This document shows positions 28,122 through 37,774 of a stretch of DNA of 64,000 nucleotides, piece by piece. The notes under the pieces were generated by a model, which searched no databases, was not told the DNA's origin, and saw only the letters and a program-made list of their open reading frames with translations. Source of the DNA: Betaproteobacteria bacterium Ga0077527 (GTDB taxonomy: Bacteria > Pseudomonadota > Gammaproteobacteria > Burkholderiales > SG8-41); contig LNDW01000015.1 of NCBI GenBank assembly GCA_001464815.1, positions 372,001-436,000 of the forward strand, read 5' to 3'. A program made the translations under genes and the position numbers. Positions within the stretch are counted from its first letter, which is position 1; each line of letters opens with the position of its first letter.

Positions 28122-29480
28122 TCAGCTCTCCGCCTTGTTGGCTTCCAGCGCCTGCACCACACGCTCCATTTTCATGAAGCGCGACCCTTTGACCAGCACC
28201 GTTACTTCCCTGCCCAACTGCGCCGCGACCCCGGCAATCAGCGACTCAATCTGCGCGTGATGCGTGGCGCCATCGCCGAAGGCCTGCACCGAGGCCGGCG
28301 TCATCACTCCGGTGGCCAGCAGTGCATCGACACCGCGGCTGCGTGCGTAGGCGCCGATTTCGCGATGGAAAGTCTCACCCTGGTCACCGACCTCGCCCAT
28401 GTCGCCGAGCACCAGCAGCCGGCGCCCGTCAGTTGCCGCAAGCACGTCGATCGCCGCGCGCACCGAATCGGGATTGGCGTTGTAGCTGTCGTCGATCAGC
28501 CGCGCGCCAAGCCGGCCGGATTTCATCTGCAGGCGTCCCTTGACTGCGGCAAAACCCGCCAGCGCGCCGGCACAGGCTTGCAGCGTCGCGCCCGCGGCAG
28601 TGGCTGCGGCAATCGCCGCCAGCGCATTGCGCACATTGTGTTCGCCGGCCAGCGGCAGCCGGAATGTCACGGTACCTGCCGCACCGCTGACGCTCACATC
28701 GGAGCCGTCGGCATGGAGCACACACCCGCCATGTATTGCGGCCGCACCGATGCCGAAATCGCGCACCACACGCGGGGCGGCCGCAACGCGCCAGGTCGCG
28801 GCATGACCATCATCGGCATTGATCACCGCAATGCCCTGTGCCGGCAGCGCACGCAGCAGATCGGCATGTTCGGCGGCGACATCGGCCACTGAGCGCATGA
28901 ATTCCTGGTGCTCGCGCTGGGCGTTGTTGATGACGCCAATGGTCGGCCGCGCAATCCGCGCCAGCTGCGCGGTTTCGCCGGGATGATTCATGCCCAGCTC
29001 GATCACCGCGACGCGATGGCTTTCGCGCAGCGTCAGCAGCGTCAGCGGCAGACCGATATGGTTGTTGAGGTTCCCGCGCGTGGCCAGTACCGCGGCCTCG
29101 CCATAATGGGCGCGCAGGCAGGTTGCGATCATCTCCTTGACCGTGGTCTTGCCGTTGGAGCCGACCACCGCGATCAACGGCACTGTAAAGCGGCTGCGCC
29201 AGTGGGCGGCGAGGTCGGCCAGACCCTGGGTGGTGTCGGCAACGCGGGCCAGGGGCAGGGGCACCGGGCGCCGGTAGCGCTGATCAACCAGCGCAGCCAC
29301 GGCACCGGCTGCCGCCGCCTGCTCGACAAAATCATGGCCGTCAAAACGCTCGCCACGCAACGCCACAAACAGGTCGCCGCTTTTCAGCTTACGGCTGTCG
29401 GTGCATACATCGGAGTAGCCCACATCCGCACCGGCCAGTTCGCCGCCGAGTATCGCCGCGGTCTGCGCCAGCGTCATCAC
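28122..29480 (-). CDS. murF: UDP-MurNAc-tripeptide--D-alanyl-D-alanine ligase MurF
   Basis: MurF attaches the D-Ala-D-Ala made by Ddl. Seen: VALRGERFDGHDF, the ATP loop VVGSNGKTTVKEM, NNHIGLPLTLL, ELGMNHPGE and DSYNANPDSVRAAI. Length is 452 aa. It overlaps murE by 4 bp and is followed by mraY. Confidence 0.97.
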   Translation of the reverse strand: MMTLAQTAAILGGELAGADVGYSDVCTDSRKLKSGDLFVALRGERFDGHDFVEQAAAAGAVAALVDQRYRRPVPLPLARVADTTQGLADLAAHWRSRFTVPLIAVVGSNGKTTVKEMIATCLRAHYGEAAVLATRGNLNNHIGLPLTLLTLRESHRVAVIELGMNHPGETAQLARIARPTIGVINNAQREHQEFMRSVADVAAEHADLLRALPAQGIAVINADDGHAATWRVAAAPRVVRDFGIGAAAIHGGCVLHADGSDVSVSGAAGTVTFRLPLAGEHNVRNALAAIAAATAAGATLQACAGALAGFAAVKGRLQMKSGRLGARLIDDSYNANPDSVRAAIDVLAATDGRRLLVLGDMGEVGDQGETFHREIGAYARSRGVDALLATGVMTPASVQAFGDGATHHAQIESLIAGVAAQLGREVTVLVKGSRFMKMERVVQALEANKAES

Positions 29481-30976
29481 CGCGCCCCCCCCGAAAGTGC
29501 CGCGGAAACCACGGCGGCGTCACTGAAGCGGCGGCGCACTCCCGCAATTTCCTGATAATTCTCGTGTCCCTTGCCGGCGACCAGCACGATGTCGCCATGA
29601 TCGGCAGCGGCGATCGCCTGCACAATTGCTCGGCGGCGATCAGGCACCTGCTGATGCGCGCCACGCACACCGGCGGCAATCGCGGCAATGATCACCTGCG
29701 GATCCTCGCTGCGCGGATTGTCACTGGTCAGCACAACCCGGTCGGCGATGCGCGAAGCCACGGCACCCATCAGCGGCCGCTTGCCCGGATCACGGTCTCC
29801 ACCGCAGCCGAACACGCAGATCAGGCGTCCACGCGCTGCACGCAGCGGCCGCAGCGCCAGCAACACTTTTTCCAGCGCATCCGCTGTGTGCGCGTAATCG
29901 ACCACCACCAGCGGCTGTGCACCACCGCCAAACCGCTGCATGCGCCCCGGCACCGCATCGACTTTTTCCAGGGCGGCAACCGCCGCGGCCAGTCCGACAT
30001 CACCGGCCAGCAACGTGGCCAGGCTGCCGAGCAAATTGGCCGCATTAAAGGCACCGAGCAGCGGGCTTTCCAGCGTGGCACGCCCCCAGGGCGTGGCCAC
30101 ATCAAACACGATGCCCTCCGGCCCCAGCCTCAGGTTGCGGCCTTCGACACAGGCCGGCCGCGCGCGTGCGCCGCGGCGGCCAAAACCATAACCCAGCAGC
30201 GCGGCACGGCGATGTTTCCAGCGCTGGGCCAGCTCGCGGCCGAAATCGTCATCAAGATTGACCACCGCGTGGCTCAGCGTCGGCCACCGGAACAGCCGCG
30301 CCTTTGCCGCGCGGTAGCGGCGCATCGTGCCGTGATAGTCGAGGTGGTCGCGGCTCAGGTTGGTGAGCAGGGCGACATCAAACTCGACTCCGGCAGTGCG
30401 GTTCTGATCCAGCCCGATCGAAGACACCTCCATCGCCATCGCCCGAGCACCAGCCCGCAAAAATTTTTTCATCTGCGCATGAATCGTCACCGCATCCGGC
30501 GTGGTGTTGACCAAGGCATCAAGCCGGCCGGGAAAACCACTGCCCAGCGTGCCGATCACAGCGCACTTGCGCCGCGTGCGGGTGAGCGCCTGTGCAATCC
30601 ACTGGCTGCACGAAGTCTTGCCATTGGTGCCGGTGACACCGATGGTCCACAGCTTCGAACCCGGCCGGCCATAAAATTCGCCAGCGATTTCGCCGGCATG
30701 GCGGCGCAACTGCGGCACGGCAAAGTTGGCCACGCGCAAACGGTGGTTCCAGGCATGACCTTCAGCCTCCCACAGCACAGCCGAGGCGCCACGCCGGATC
30801 GCATCGGAAATGAAATCGCGACCATCACGGGTCTCGCCGGGACAGGCGATGAAGGCGTCACCGGCGCGCACCACACGGCTGTCCAGGGTCAATCGCCGCA
30901 CCCCCAGCACGTGCAGGGCAGCAACATCGAAGACCGTGGAGTTCAGCGCCGCGCTCACCGGATCGACCTCATACAT
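29477..30976 (-). CDS. murE: UDP-MurNAc-L-Ala-D-Glu--meso-diaminopimelate ligase MurE
   Basis: MurE adds the third amino acid of the stem peptide. The ATP loop TGTNGKTSCSQW is present. The substrate-selecting motif DNPR appears in LTSDNPRSEDP, which indicates meso-diaminopimelate rather than lysine, as expected for a Gram-negative. Length is 499 aa. The ATG 30976 overlaps the ftsI end by 8 bp. A strong AAGGAGG lies directly against this ATG, so a start slightly downstream is possible. Confidence 0.95.
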   Translation of the reverse strand: MYEVDPVSAALNSTVFDVAALHVLGVRRLTLDSRVVRAGDAFIACPGETRDGRDFISDAIRRGASAVLWEAEGHAWNHRLRVANFAVPQLRRHAGEIAGEFYGRPGSKLWTIGVTGTNGKTSCSQWIAQALTRTRRKCAVIGTLGSGFPGRLDALVNTTPDAVTIHAQMKKFLRAGARAMAMEVSSIGLDQNRTAGVEFDVALLTNLSRDHLDYHGTMRRYRAAKARLFRWPTLSHAVVNLDDDFGRELAQRWKHRRAALLGYGFGRRGARARPACVEGRNLRLGPEGIVFDVATPWGRATLESPLLGAFNAANLLGSLATLLAGDVGLAAAVAALEKVDAVPGRMQRFGGGAQPLVVVDYAHTADALEKVLLALRPLRAARGRLICVFGCGGDRDPGKRPLMGAVASRIADRVVLTSDNPRSEDPQVIIAAIAAGVRGAHQQVPDRRRAIVQAIAAADHGDIVLVAGKGHENYQEIAGVRRRFSDAAVVSAALSGGAR

Positions 30977-32702
30977 CCTCCTTCACCAGCGGCATGTCGG
31001 CCGGAGCCAGCACCGTGGTTCGGCCCGGCGCATCCGGCGGAACCGCGAGCAGGCGCAGCGCGCCGGCGGCGACCTGGCTGAAAATCGGCGCAGCAACCGC
31101 GCCACCGTAATGCTGGCCTGCGGAGGGCTCGTCAATCATCACCGCGATGATGATCCGCGGCTTGTTGGCCGGCGCAAAGCCGACGAATGAAGAAACATAA
31201 CGATTGGTTGCATACGCCTTGCCTTCGAGCTTGTGCGCGGTGCCGGTCTTGCCGGCGACGGTATAACCGGCGACCTGCGCGCCTGGCGCGGTGCCGCCGG
31301 GTTGCGCCGCCATTTCCAGCATGCGCCGCACCGCCTGTGCGGTGGAGGTGGATATCACCTGCGCGCCTTCCGGAGGACCATTTCGCTTGAGCATGCTCAC
31401 CGGCAACAGCCGGCCGTCGGATGAAAAAATCGTATAGGCGCGCGCCAGTTGCAGCAGTGACACCGAAACACCATAGCCGTACGACATCGTCGCCTGCTCA
31501 ATCGGCTTCCAGGTGGCGTGGGCGCGCAGGCGGCCCGACACTTCGCCGGGAAAACCGGAGCGCGGCTGCGTGCCGAAGCCGGCACGACTGAACAGGTCCC
31601 ACAGTGTTTCCGGGGGCATCGCCAGACCCATCTTTGCGGTACCGACATTCGATGACTTCTGGATCACCTGCGCCACGGTCAGCGCGCCCTGCGGGTGCGC
31701 GTCGTGGATGGTGCGGCTGCCGATCGTCATGGATCCGGGGGCGGTCTGGATCACGGTGCCGAACTGGAACAAGCCGGCCTCCAGCGCGGCGGCGGCGGTG
31801 AACGGTTTCAGTGTCGAACCCGGCTCGAACAGGTCGGTGACCACACGGTTGCGGGTGCGCTGCGCGTCGAGCTTGCCGCGGTTATTCGGGTTGTAGGTCG
31901 GCAGGTTGGCCATCGCCAGCACTTCGCCGCTTTGCGCGTCGAGCACGACGATGCCGCCGGCCTTGGCGCGGTGCGCAGCCACGGCGTCGCGCAGCTCGCG
32001 GAAGGCGAGGTACTGGATGCGCGCATCAATCGCCAGCGTCATCCGCTCACCGTTCTGCGGCACGCGGATGCTTTCGACGTCCTCGACGATGCGACCCAGG
32101 CGGTCGCGGATCACGCGACGGCTGCCCGGCTTGCCGGCAAGGCGGTCTTCGAAGGCCAGTTCCAGCGCCTCCTGGCCCTTGTCGTCGACTCCGGTGAATC
32201 CGACGATATGCGCCATCACCTCCCCGGCGGGATAGTAGCGGCGGTGTTCGCGCTGCAGGAACACGCCGGGGATTCCAAGCTGTACCACACGTTCGGCCTG
32301 GTCCGGCGGCAACTGCCGCTTGAGGTAAACGAACTCGCGCTTGCTGTCGGCGAGCTTGCCACGCAGGTCCTCGATGCCGACACCGAGCATCTGCGACAGG
32401 CGGCGCAGTTCGGCAGGGCCAGCCTCGATGTCGGCGGGGCTTGCCGCCACCGACTCCACCGGCGTCGAAATCGCCAGCGGCTCGTTGTTGCGGTCAACAA
32501 TCATGCCTCGGCTGGCGCCGATCTCGATCACCCGCGAATAACGCGACTCGCCCTTGCGCTGCAGGAAATCGTTGTTCAGCGCCTGCAGCCACAGCGCGCG
32601 GCCGGCAAGCACGATGAAGCAGGCCGCGATCGAGAGCAGCACAAAATTTGAACGCCAGCGCGGCAGCGCCGGTGCGGCATCACGCTTGGCTGCCGGCCTC
32701 AA
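30969..32702 (-). CDS. ftsI: Septal penicillin-binding protein 3 FtsI
   Basis: FtsI is the septal transpeptidase partner of FtsW. The order is one N-terminal membrane segment, a pedestal domain with GMIVDRNNEPLAIST, and a transpeptidase domain with GSTLKPF (SxxK catalytic Ser), KSSNVG (SxN) and AGKTGTAHK (KTG). I chose TTG 32702, which overlaps the ftsL TGA as TTGA and lies about 9 nt after GAAGGGG. It gives 577 aa, starting with [10 protein letters not shown]. No in-frame ATG or GTG lies between it and the far upstream shadow start at 32843. Confidence 0.94.
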   Translation of the reverse strand: MRPAAKRDAAPALPRWRSNFVLLSIAACFIVLAGRALWLQALNNDFLQRKGESRYSRVIEIGASRGMIVDRNNEPLAISTPVESVAASPADIEAGPAELRRLSQMLGVGIEDLRGKLADSKREFVYLKRQLPPDQAERVVQLGIPGVFLQREHRRYYPAGEVMAHIVGFTGVDDKGQEALELAFEDRLAGKPGSRRVIRDRLGRIVEDVESIRVPQNGERMTLAIDARIQYLAFRELRDAVAAHRAKAGGIVVLDAQSGEVLAMANLPTYNPNNRGKLDAQRTRNRVVTDLFEPGSTLKPFTAAAALEAGLFQFGTVIQTAPGSMTIGSRTIHDAHPQGALTVAQVIQKSSNVGTAKMGLAMPPETLWDLFSRAGFGTQPRSGFPGEVSGRLRAHATWKPIEQATMSYGYGVSVSLLQLARAYTIFSSDGRLLPVSMLKRNGPPEGAQVISTSTAQAVRRMLEMAAQPGGTAPGAQVAGYTVAGKTGTAHKLEGKAYATNRYVSSFVGFAPANKPRIIIAVMIDEPSAGQHYGGAVAAPIFSQVAAGALRLLAVPPDAPGRTTVLAPADMPLVKEDV

Positions 32703-32983
32703 GGCCGCGCCCCTTCGACACCGGATACAACCACTTCGACGCGGGCGGCCACCGGCAGCTTCATGCCCAATTCGCGGATGGCGATGCGCTCGATGCGGGC
32801 ATGTGTCGCCCAGGTCCCCTGCTCGAGCTGCAGCTGACCCCACTCGATCTCGAACTGCTTGGCCCGGCCCTGTTCACGCTGCAACTCGACAAACAGCTTG
32901 CGAGCCTTGTGCTGCGAAGAAACCGTGACCATCGCACAGGCCATCAGTGCGGCGAGCAGGATCAGTGTCAGGCGCAAACTCAT
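32699..32983 (-). CDS. ftsL: Cell division protein FtsL
   Basis: FtsL is a small bitopic protein that forms the FtsQLB complex and activates FtsWI. The 94-aa sequence has a hydrophobic segment at about 3-22 and a coiled-coil (about 25-70, [19 protein letters not shown]) ending in [11 protein letters not shown], the FtsL signature. It overlaps rsmH by 4 bp and ftsI by 4 bp. Confidence 0.94.
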   Translation of the reverse strand: MSLRLTLILLAALMACAMVTVSSQHKARKLFVELQREQGRAKQFEIEWGQLQLEQGTWATHARIERIAIRELGMKLPVAARVEVVVSGVEGARP

Positions 32984-33927
32984 GCCGCCTTAACTCCGGC
33001 GGGCGCAGCGGTGCGCTCAGCCACGCGCAGCACCGCGCTGCGTGCGCGCGGGTTGGCGGCGATCTCCGCGGAGGTCGCACGCTGAGCGCGGCCGATCAGG
33101 CGCAGCGGCGGCTGCGGCAGATCGGCCGCGCGCACCGGCAGCCGTGACGGCAGCGCGTCAGCCTGCGACTGGGTGCGCATGAATCTTTTGACGATCCGAT
33201 CCTCGAGCGAGTGAAAACTGATCACAGCCAGCCTGCCGCCCGCCCGCAACAGGGCCAAGCTCCGCGGCAGCACTAGCGATAGCTCCTCGAGCTCCTGATT
33301 GATGTGAATCCGTAAAGCCTGAAACGTGCGCGTCGCCGGATCCTGGCGTGGCTCGCGCGCGGGAACGGCTTCTGCCACGAGCGCGGCAAGTTTTCGTGTG
33401 GTGTCAACAGCCCCCCGCGCCCGAGCCGCAACAATCGCTGCTGCAATCTGTTTAGCAAACCGTTCTTCACCATAATCCCTGATGACCTCCCTGATCTCGG
33501 CTTCCGCCGCCGTCTCCAGCCACTGTGCCGCGCTCAAGCCGTGCTGCGGATCCATGCGCATGTCCAGCGGCCCGTCGCCGCGAAAACTGAAGCCGCGGCG
33601 CGCTTCGTCGATCTGCGGCGAAGACACGCCGATGTCTAGCAGCACACCGTCCACCGCATCCACACCCTCCTGCCGCAGCACTTCCCCGATGCGGCTGAAC
33701 GGCGCCGCCACGATGCTGAAGCGCGGATCACCGATGTCACGCGCCGCCGCCACCGCCTCCGGATCGCGATCCATCGCGATCAGCCTGCCACCGGCGCCGA
33801 GCCGCGCCAGGATCAGCCGGCTGTGGCCGCCACGCCCGAACGTTCCGTCGACATACACGCCATCACTGCGCACGTTTAATGCCGCGACGGCTTCTTCCGC
33901 CATCACCGCGGCATGAACGCCGGTCAC
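32980..33927 (-). CDS. rsmH: 16S rRNA (cytosine-1402-N4)-methyltransferase RsmH
   Basis: RsmH (MraW) methylates N4 of C1402 in 16S rRNA. Seen: [16 protein letters not shown] (SAM site), [45 protein letters not shown] and [17 protein letters not shown]. The 315-aa length is normal. RsmI, which methylates the same nucleotide on the ribose, is coded about 3 kb away at 36863-37756. The gene overlaps mraZ and ftsL by 4 bp each. Confidence 0.98.
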   Translation of the reverse strand: MTGVHAAVMAEEAVAALNVRSDGVYVDGTFGRGGHSRLILARLGAGGRLIAMDRDPEAVAAARDIGDPRFSIVAAPFSRIGEVLRQEGVDAVDGVLLDIGVSSPQIDEARRGFSFRGDGPLDMRMDPQHGLSAAQWLETAAEAEIREVIRDYGEERFAKQIAAAIVAARARGAVDTTRKLAALVAEAVPAREPRQDPATRTFQALRIHINQELEELSLVLPRSLALLRAGGRLAVISFHSLEDRIVKRFMRTQSQADALPSRLPVRAADLPQPPLRLIGRAQRATSAEIAANPRARSAVLRVAERTAAPAGVKAA

Positions 33928-34370
33928 AAGGAGAAATCCTCCAGCTCCGCCGGCAGTCCGCCCGCGGCAAACCCGCCGGCGTTGTCGATCAACTGCGTCC
34001 AGCGCTCGTCATTCCACAGTTCGAATTTCTTGCCCTGCCCGACCAGCGCCACACTTTTCTCGAGCTGCGCATATCGACGCAGCTCGGGCGTGATCAGCAC
34101 GCGTCCGGCGCCGTCCATGTCGACATCGACGGCGAAACCGATCAGCCGGCGCTGCAGCTCACGCACGCGCGGATCGAGATTCGAACGGCCTTCGAGTTTT
34201 TGCTGGATCAGCTCCCAGTCGGGGAGCGGGTAGATCAGCAGGCAGCGGTCGGCATCGGCCGTGATCACCAAATGGCCCGCGCAACGCTCGAGCAAAGAGT
34301 CGCGATAGCGCGCCGGAATGGCGAGCCTGCCCTTGCTGTCGAGATTGAGTTGTGCGACCCCGCGAAACAC
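33924..34370 (-). CDS. mraZ: Transcriptional regulator MraZ
   Basis: MraZ is an AbrB-fold DNA-binding protein that represses the dcw operon by binding tandem GTGGG boxes at its own promoter. Two SpoVT-AbrB repeats are seen: [16 protein letters not shown] and [16 protein letters not shown] chose GTG 34370, preceded by AGGGGGC, which gives [10 protein letters not shown] and 148 aa. The ATG at 34472 lies inside the operator/-10 region and would be upstream of the predicted transcript start, so it is rejected. Confidence 0.95.
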   Translation of the reverse strand: MFRGVAQLNLDSKGRLAIPARYRDSLLERCAGHLVITADADRCLLIYPLPDWELIQQKLEGRSNLDPRVRELQRRLIGFAVDVDMDGAGRVLITPELRRYAQLEKSVALVGQGKKFELWNDERWTQLIDNAGGFAAGGLPAELEDFSL

Positions 34371-34438
34371 GTGCGCCCCCTGGCCTGGTGACAGAAAGTC
34401 GGCGGACCTTTCCGCCAGCGTTTCCGTATGCTCTTGAA

Positions 34439-34472
34439 CCCCAATTTCCCACTTTTTACCACTTAATCCCAC
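34439..34472 (-). promoter_or_regulatory. MraZ operator: GTGGG boxes at 10-bp spacing
   Basis: On the minus strand GTGGG (34472-34468), GTGGT (34462-34458) and GTGGG (34452-34448) recur at exactly 10-bp spacing, with a degenerate fourth box (GGGG, 34442-34439). This is the known MraZ recognition pattern. The boxes begin at the -10 element and run over the expected transcript start, consistent with repression. Confidence 0.88.
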
Positions 34473-34499
34473 TATAAATAAGTGAGCAGGTCAGGTCAA
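34471..34499 (-). promoter_or_regulatory. Sigma70-type promoter of the dcw operon (PmraZ)
   Basis: On the minus strand TTGACC (34499-34494) and TATAGT (34476-34471) are separated by 17 bp, a near-consensus pair. It lies about 100 bp upstream of the mraZ start and is overlapped by the MraZ boxes. Confidence 0.85.
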
Positions 34500-34727
34500 G
34501 CGCGTTTTACCAATTTCCTTTTACGGGACAAAGACTTACGTGTACTTGTTGAGGTCCGTACCGATCAATTTTTCTTGTTGAAATAATCCATAAAAAACAA
34601 TGGGATATTTCGCGTACTGAAAGTGAGGCTTTAACTGAGAATGCTTAAAAATCAGGCAATTAGGGCGAGGGGGTGTCGCCAGAGCCCAACGGGCGCGCAA
34701 AAAGCGCGGGAACTTTGAAAAAAGGGG
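34473..34727. other. Gene-free AT-rich gap between the dcw promoter and rnpB
   Basis: This gap of about 250 bp is clearly more AT-rich than the rest of the window. Besides the dcw promoter at its left end and a repeat copy at 34581-34610, it holds a GCGC-TTTTT-GCGCG hairpin near 34690-34710 below the rnpB 3' end. I see no credible coding sequence. Confidence 0.6.
34581..34610 (+). repeat. AT-rich dispersed repeat, copy 4 (mraZ-rnpB gap)
   Basis: Reads AAATAATCCATAAAAAACAA then TGGGATATTT. It differs from the core of the 40504 copy by one substitution and one extra A. Confidence 0.7.
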
Positions 34728-35111
34728 GTGAAGCTGGCCGGTAAGCCGGGTTCTGTCGTGGGCAGCCATTCCTCTGGGCCGTACATCGCTGAACGGCTCA
34801 AGCCACCAACCCGCAAGCTCGGCGGGACACGTCAACGCTTGCCTATTTGGTGTTGCTCCAGGTGGAGGTTACCGTGCCACTCGTGTTGCCACGAGCGCGG
34901 TGCGCTCTTACCGCACCTTTTCACCCTTACCTGATCCGGGGTTGCCCCCGGCCATCGGCGGTTCGATCTCTGTGGCCCTGTTCCTCGCCTCGCGGCGGAC
35001 GGGCGTTACCCGTCACCCTTCCCTGTGGAGCCCGGACTTTCCTCTGCCTGCGGTACGGACGACTGATCCCGCCCGCTTTGATCCGCCTGCAGCGGCTGCC
35101 TGGCCAGCTTC
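34728..35111 (-). ncRNA. rnpB: RNase P RNA (class A)
   Basis: RNase P RNA is the catalytic RNA that trims the 5' end of tRNA precursors. On the minus strand the 5' end GAAGCTGGCCAGGCAGCCGC and the 3' end ACCGGCCAGCTTC pair to form the P1 helix. The universally conserved GGAAAGTCCGGGCTCC block follows the 5' end after about 60 nt, and the 3' strand holds the ACAGAACCCGGCTTA segment of the P4 region. The length of about 384 nt fits bacterial class A. A TTAGAC hexamer (35124-35119) lies at -10 distance. Ends are estimated from the P1 pairing. Open frames here are spurious. Confidence 0.95.
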
Positions 35112-35137
35112 GGCGCGGAGTCTAACATGCGCACCAC

Positions 35138-35743
35138 TCAGCCCCGCCCGCGGCACTCGCACACACGCTCCATCAGCCTCAGCAAATGAAGATCGCGCAC
35201 ACCCAGTTCATCGAGGTGGCGCAGGGTGTTCACCAGATAATCGACATTGGACCCGCGCTCGCCGCGACAACTGGCGATCAGCCTTGCCGCATCATCAAGC
35301 GCGAGGCGGCCGGCATAACCGTCATGACTGCGGTTGGCGACAAAGGCCAGCGCCAGGCAGCGGCGCTGCGGCGTTGTCACTGGCAGCAGCCGCGGCCAGT
35401 AAACGCCGCGGCGCATTTCGCGATGCCACAGCGCCTCGAGCACCCCGGCGCGGTCCGCCGCGGCAATGCGATACACGATGCCCTTGCAGGCACCACCAGG
35501 ATCCAGACCGAGTACCAGGCCCGGCGCTTCGACGGTGCCGCGGTAGCGGCTGGAGTAGATGCAGAAGCTGCGGTGATAGCCGCGCAGCAGCGCCGGCTCG
35601 GCCGCGCAATGACTGAAGCCCGGGTCCCACATCAGCGAACCGTAGGTGAATATCCAGATGTCGCCGTGTGGCCAGTCCAGGCTGTCGTAGTGAACCGGAT
35701 CGGCCTGTAAGCCGTCAGAACGGGGCTTTGATGCGCGCCTCAC
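35138..35743 (-). CDS. ChaC-type gamma-glutamylcyclotransferase
   Basis: A 201-residue protein of the ChaC family, which cleaves glutathione to 5-oxoproline and Cys-Gly. Seen: the substrate-binding motif [31 protein letters not shown] and CKGIVYRI, and a C-terminal [17 protein letters not shown] chose GTG 35743, which overlaps the pyrC stop as GTGA and has GGAGAA 10 nt upstream. The longer open frame lies over pyrC. Translation is probably coupled to pyrC. The physiological substrate in this organism is inferred. Confidence 0.88.
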   Translation of the reverse strand: MRRASKPRSDGLQADPVHYDSLDWPHGDIWIFTYGSLMWDPGFSHCAAEPALLRGYHRSFCIYSSRYRGTVEAPGLVLGLDPGGACKGIVYRIAAADRAGVLEALWHREMRRGVYWPRLLPVTTPQRRCLALAFVANRSHDGYAGRLALDDAARLIASCRGERGSNVDYLVNTLRHLDELGVRDLHLLRLMERVCECRGRG

Positions 35744-36777
35744 GCTGCGGCGATTCTCCAGCCGATGGCACCGCCGGCACGCAGCGGCACCAGCGTGTCG
35801 GTGCCGAAGGGCAGGCTTGCGGGCACCGACCACGGCTCGTCGCGCAGCACGATGTGCTCCGCATTGCGCGGCAATCCGTAGAAATCGGCGCCGAAATGGC
35901 TGGCGAAACCCTCAAGACGGTCGATGGCACCCGCGGCGGCAAAGACTTCGGCATAGAGCTCGATGCCGGCGTGCGCGGTATACATGCCGGCGCAGCCGCA
36001 GTCGTTCTCCTTGGTGTGCCGGGCATGCGGCGCGCTGTCGGTACCGAGAAAAAATTTGGGGCTGCCGCTCAGCGCGGCCGCTACCAGCGCCTCGCGATGA
36101 ACCTCGCGCTTGAGAATGGGCAGGCAGTAAAGATGGGGACGAACGCCGCCGGCAAACATCGCGTTGCGGCTCATCAGCAGATGATGGACGGTGATCGTCG
36201 CCGCGACGCGGGGCGGGGCCGCCTTGACAAACTCGGCAGCTTCGCGCGTGGTGATGTGCTCCAGCACGACACGAAGCCGCGGAAAGCGCTCCACCAGGGG
36301 CACCAGCGTACGCTCGATGAACACGCGTTCGCGGTCATAGACATCGACCTCGTTGTCAGTGACTTCGCCGTGCAACAGCAGCGGCATGCCGACTTCGGCC
36401 ATCTTCTCGATCACACCGTAGCATTTTTCGATCGCCGTCACGCCCGAGTCGGAATTGGTGGTGGCACCGGCGGGGTAATACTTGACCGCGTGAACCGCTC
36501 CGCTCGCCTTCGCCGCCGCGATTTCCCCGGGACGGGTGTTGTCGGTCAGATAGAGCGTCATCAGCGGCTCGAAGCGGCTGCCTGCGGGCAAAGCGGCAAG
36601 GATGCGCTCGCGGTAAGCCAGTGCCAGCGCAGTGGTGGTCACCGGCGGCTTCAGGTTGGGCATCACGATCGCGCGGGCAAACCGCGCGGCGGTATGCGGC
36701 AGCACATCGCGCATCGCAGCGCCGTCGCGCAAATGCAGGTGCCAGTCGTCGGGTCGGGTGATGGTGATTGAGGTCAT
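35740..36777 (-). CDS. pyrC: Dihydroorotase (class II) PyrC
   Basis: PyrC cyclises carbamoyl-aspartate to dihydroorotate in pyrimidine synthesis. The zinc ligands HLHLRDG (near 13-19), the carboxylated Lys in [22 protein letters not shown] and the GTDSAPH motif are intact. Length 345 aa is normal for the E. coli type. It overlaps the ChaC-like gene by 4 bp. Confidence 0.97.
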   Translation of the reverse strand: MTSITITRPDDWHLHLRDGAAMRDVLPHTAARFARAIVMPNLKPPVTTTALALAYRERILAALPAGSRFEPLMTLYLTDNTRPGEIAAAKASGAVHAVKYYPAGATTNSDSGVTAIEKCYGVIEKMAEVGMPLLLHGEVTDNEVDVYDRERVFIERTLVPLVERFPRLRVVLEHITTREAAEFVKAAPPRVAATITVHHLLMSRNAMFAGGVRPHLYCLPILKREVHREALVAAALSGSPKFFLGTDSAPHARHTKENDCGCAGMYTAHAGIELYAEVFAAAGAIDRLEGFASHFGADFYGLPRNAEHIVLRDEPWSVPASLPFGTDTLVPLRAGGAIGWRIAAA

Positions 36778-36862
36778 CGTGGTTGTTCGCGGCTGCTGAG
36801 ATTGCGGCGGTTCATGTTAAACGCTGCCGGTTCGGGCGTAAATTCCTGTCCTGGTGCACGGC

Positions 36863-37756
36863 TCAGCCCTGCCCGTCCTTCCTGATCGCCAGCGCCTGCT
36901 CATAGAGCGCGTTGCGCGCGGCACCGGTCAGCTTCGCCGCCAGCGCCACTGCCTGCTTCAGAGGCAGCTCCCCGAGCAGGATGCGCAGCGTACGCTCGGC
37001 GCCGGCATCGTCATCTTTGGCTGCGGCAGGGGCGCCGTCCACCACCAGCACAAATTCGCCGCGGCGGCGGTTGTCGTCGGCGTTGAGCCACTGCACCGCC
37101 TCGCCGAGCCGGCAGCGGTGTATCGATTCATGGATCTTGGTAAGTTCGCGCGCAATCAGCAGGCTGCGGTCATCACCAAAGATGGCACGCAGGTCTTCGA
37201 CACAATCGGTGATGCGGTGCGGCGCTTCGTAGAACACCAGGGCCGCGGTCTGCGCCACCAATTCACCGAGCACGGAACGGCGTTCACCGCCGCGCGCCGG
37301 CAGGAAGCCGCAAAAAAGAAAACGTCCGTCCCCCAGACCGCTTGCAGACATCGCTGTCGCCGCGGCATTGGGGCCGGGAATCGGCACCACCGGATACCCC
37401 GCGGCACGCACCGCGGCCACCACCTGCGAGCCGGGATCGGCGATGCCCGGCGTGCCGGCATCGCTGACCAGGGCAACCGATTCGCCGGCCGCGAGCCTCT
37501 CGACGATACGCAGAGCCGCGCTGCGTTCGTTGTGTTCGTGGGCGGCCATCAGCGGCGTGGCACTGCCGTGGCGATCCAGCAACCGGCGGGTGACGCGGGT
37601 GTCTTCGGCGGCGATGACATCGACCTCTCGCAGCACCTGCAACGCACGCAGCGTCACATCACCAAGATTACCGATCGGTGTAGCCACTACATATAATGCC
37701 GGCTTGCCCCCCGACCGTACCGCCACCCCTTGCGCTGTCGCCTCTTGTTCAGTCAC
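36863..37756 (-). CDS. rsmI: 16S rRNA (cytidine-1402-2'-O)-methyltransferase RsmI
   Basis: RsmI methylates the ribose of C1402 in 16S rRNA. Signature motifs are LYVVATPIGNLGDVTLRAL, IAAEDTRVTRRLL, VSDAGTPGIADPG and the FYEAPHRI block. The tetrapyrrole-methylase fold and 297-aa length fit. It is divergent from the LpoA-like gene, with 18 bp between starts, so promoters must overlap the coding ends. Confidence 0.97.
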   Translation of the reverse strand: MTEQEATAQGVAVRSGGKPALYVVATPIGNLGDVTLRALQVLREVDVIAAEDTRVTRRLLDRHGSATPLMAAHEHNERSAALRIVERLAAGESVALVSDAGTPGIADPGSQVVAAVRAAGYPVVPIPGPNAAATAMSASGLGDGRFLFCGFLPARGGERRSVLGELVAQTAALVFYEAPHRITDCVEDLRAIFGDDRSLLIARELTKIHESIHRCRLGEAVQWLNADDNRRRGEFVLVVDGAPAAAKDDDAGAERTLRILLGELPLKQAVALAAKLTGAARNALYEQALAIRKDGQG

Positions 37757-37774
37757 CCGCTCCTGCTCCGTGAA

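Noticed and set aside
34728..35616. Open frames over the rnpB region
   Set aside because: The conserved RNase P RNA elements and P1 pairing explain the sequence. The frames carry no protein motif.
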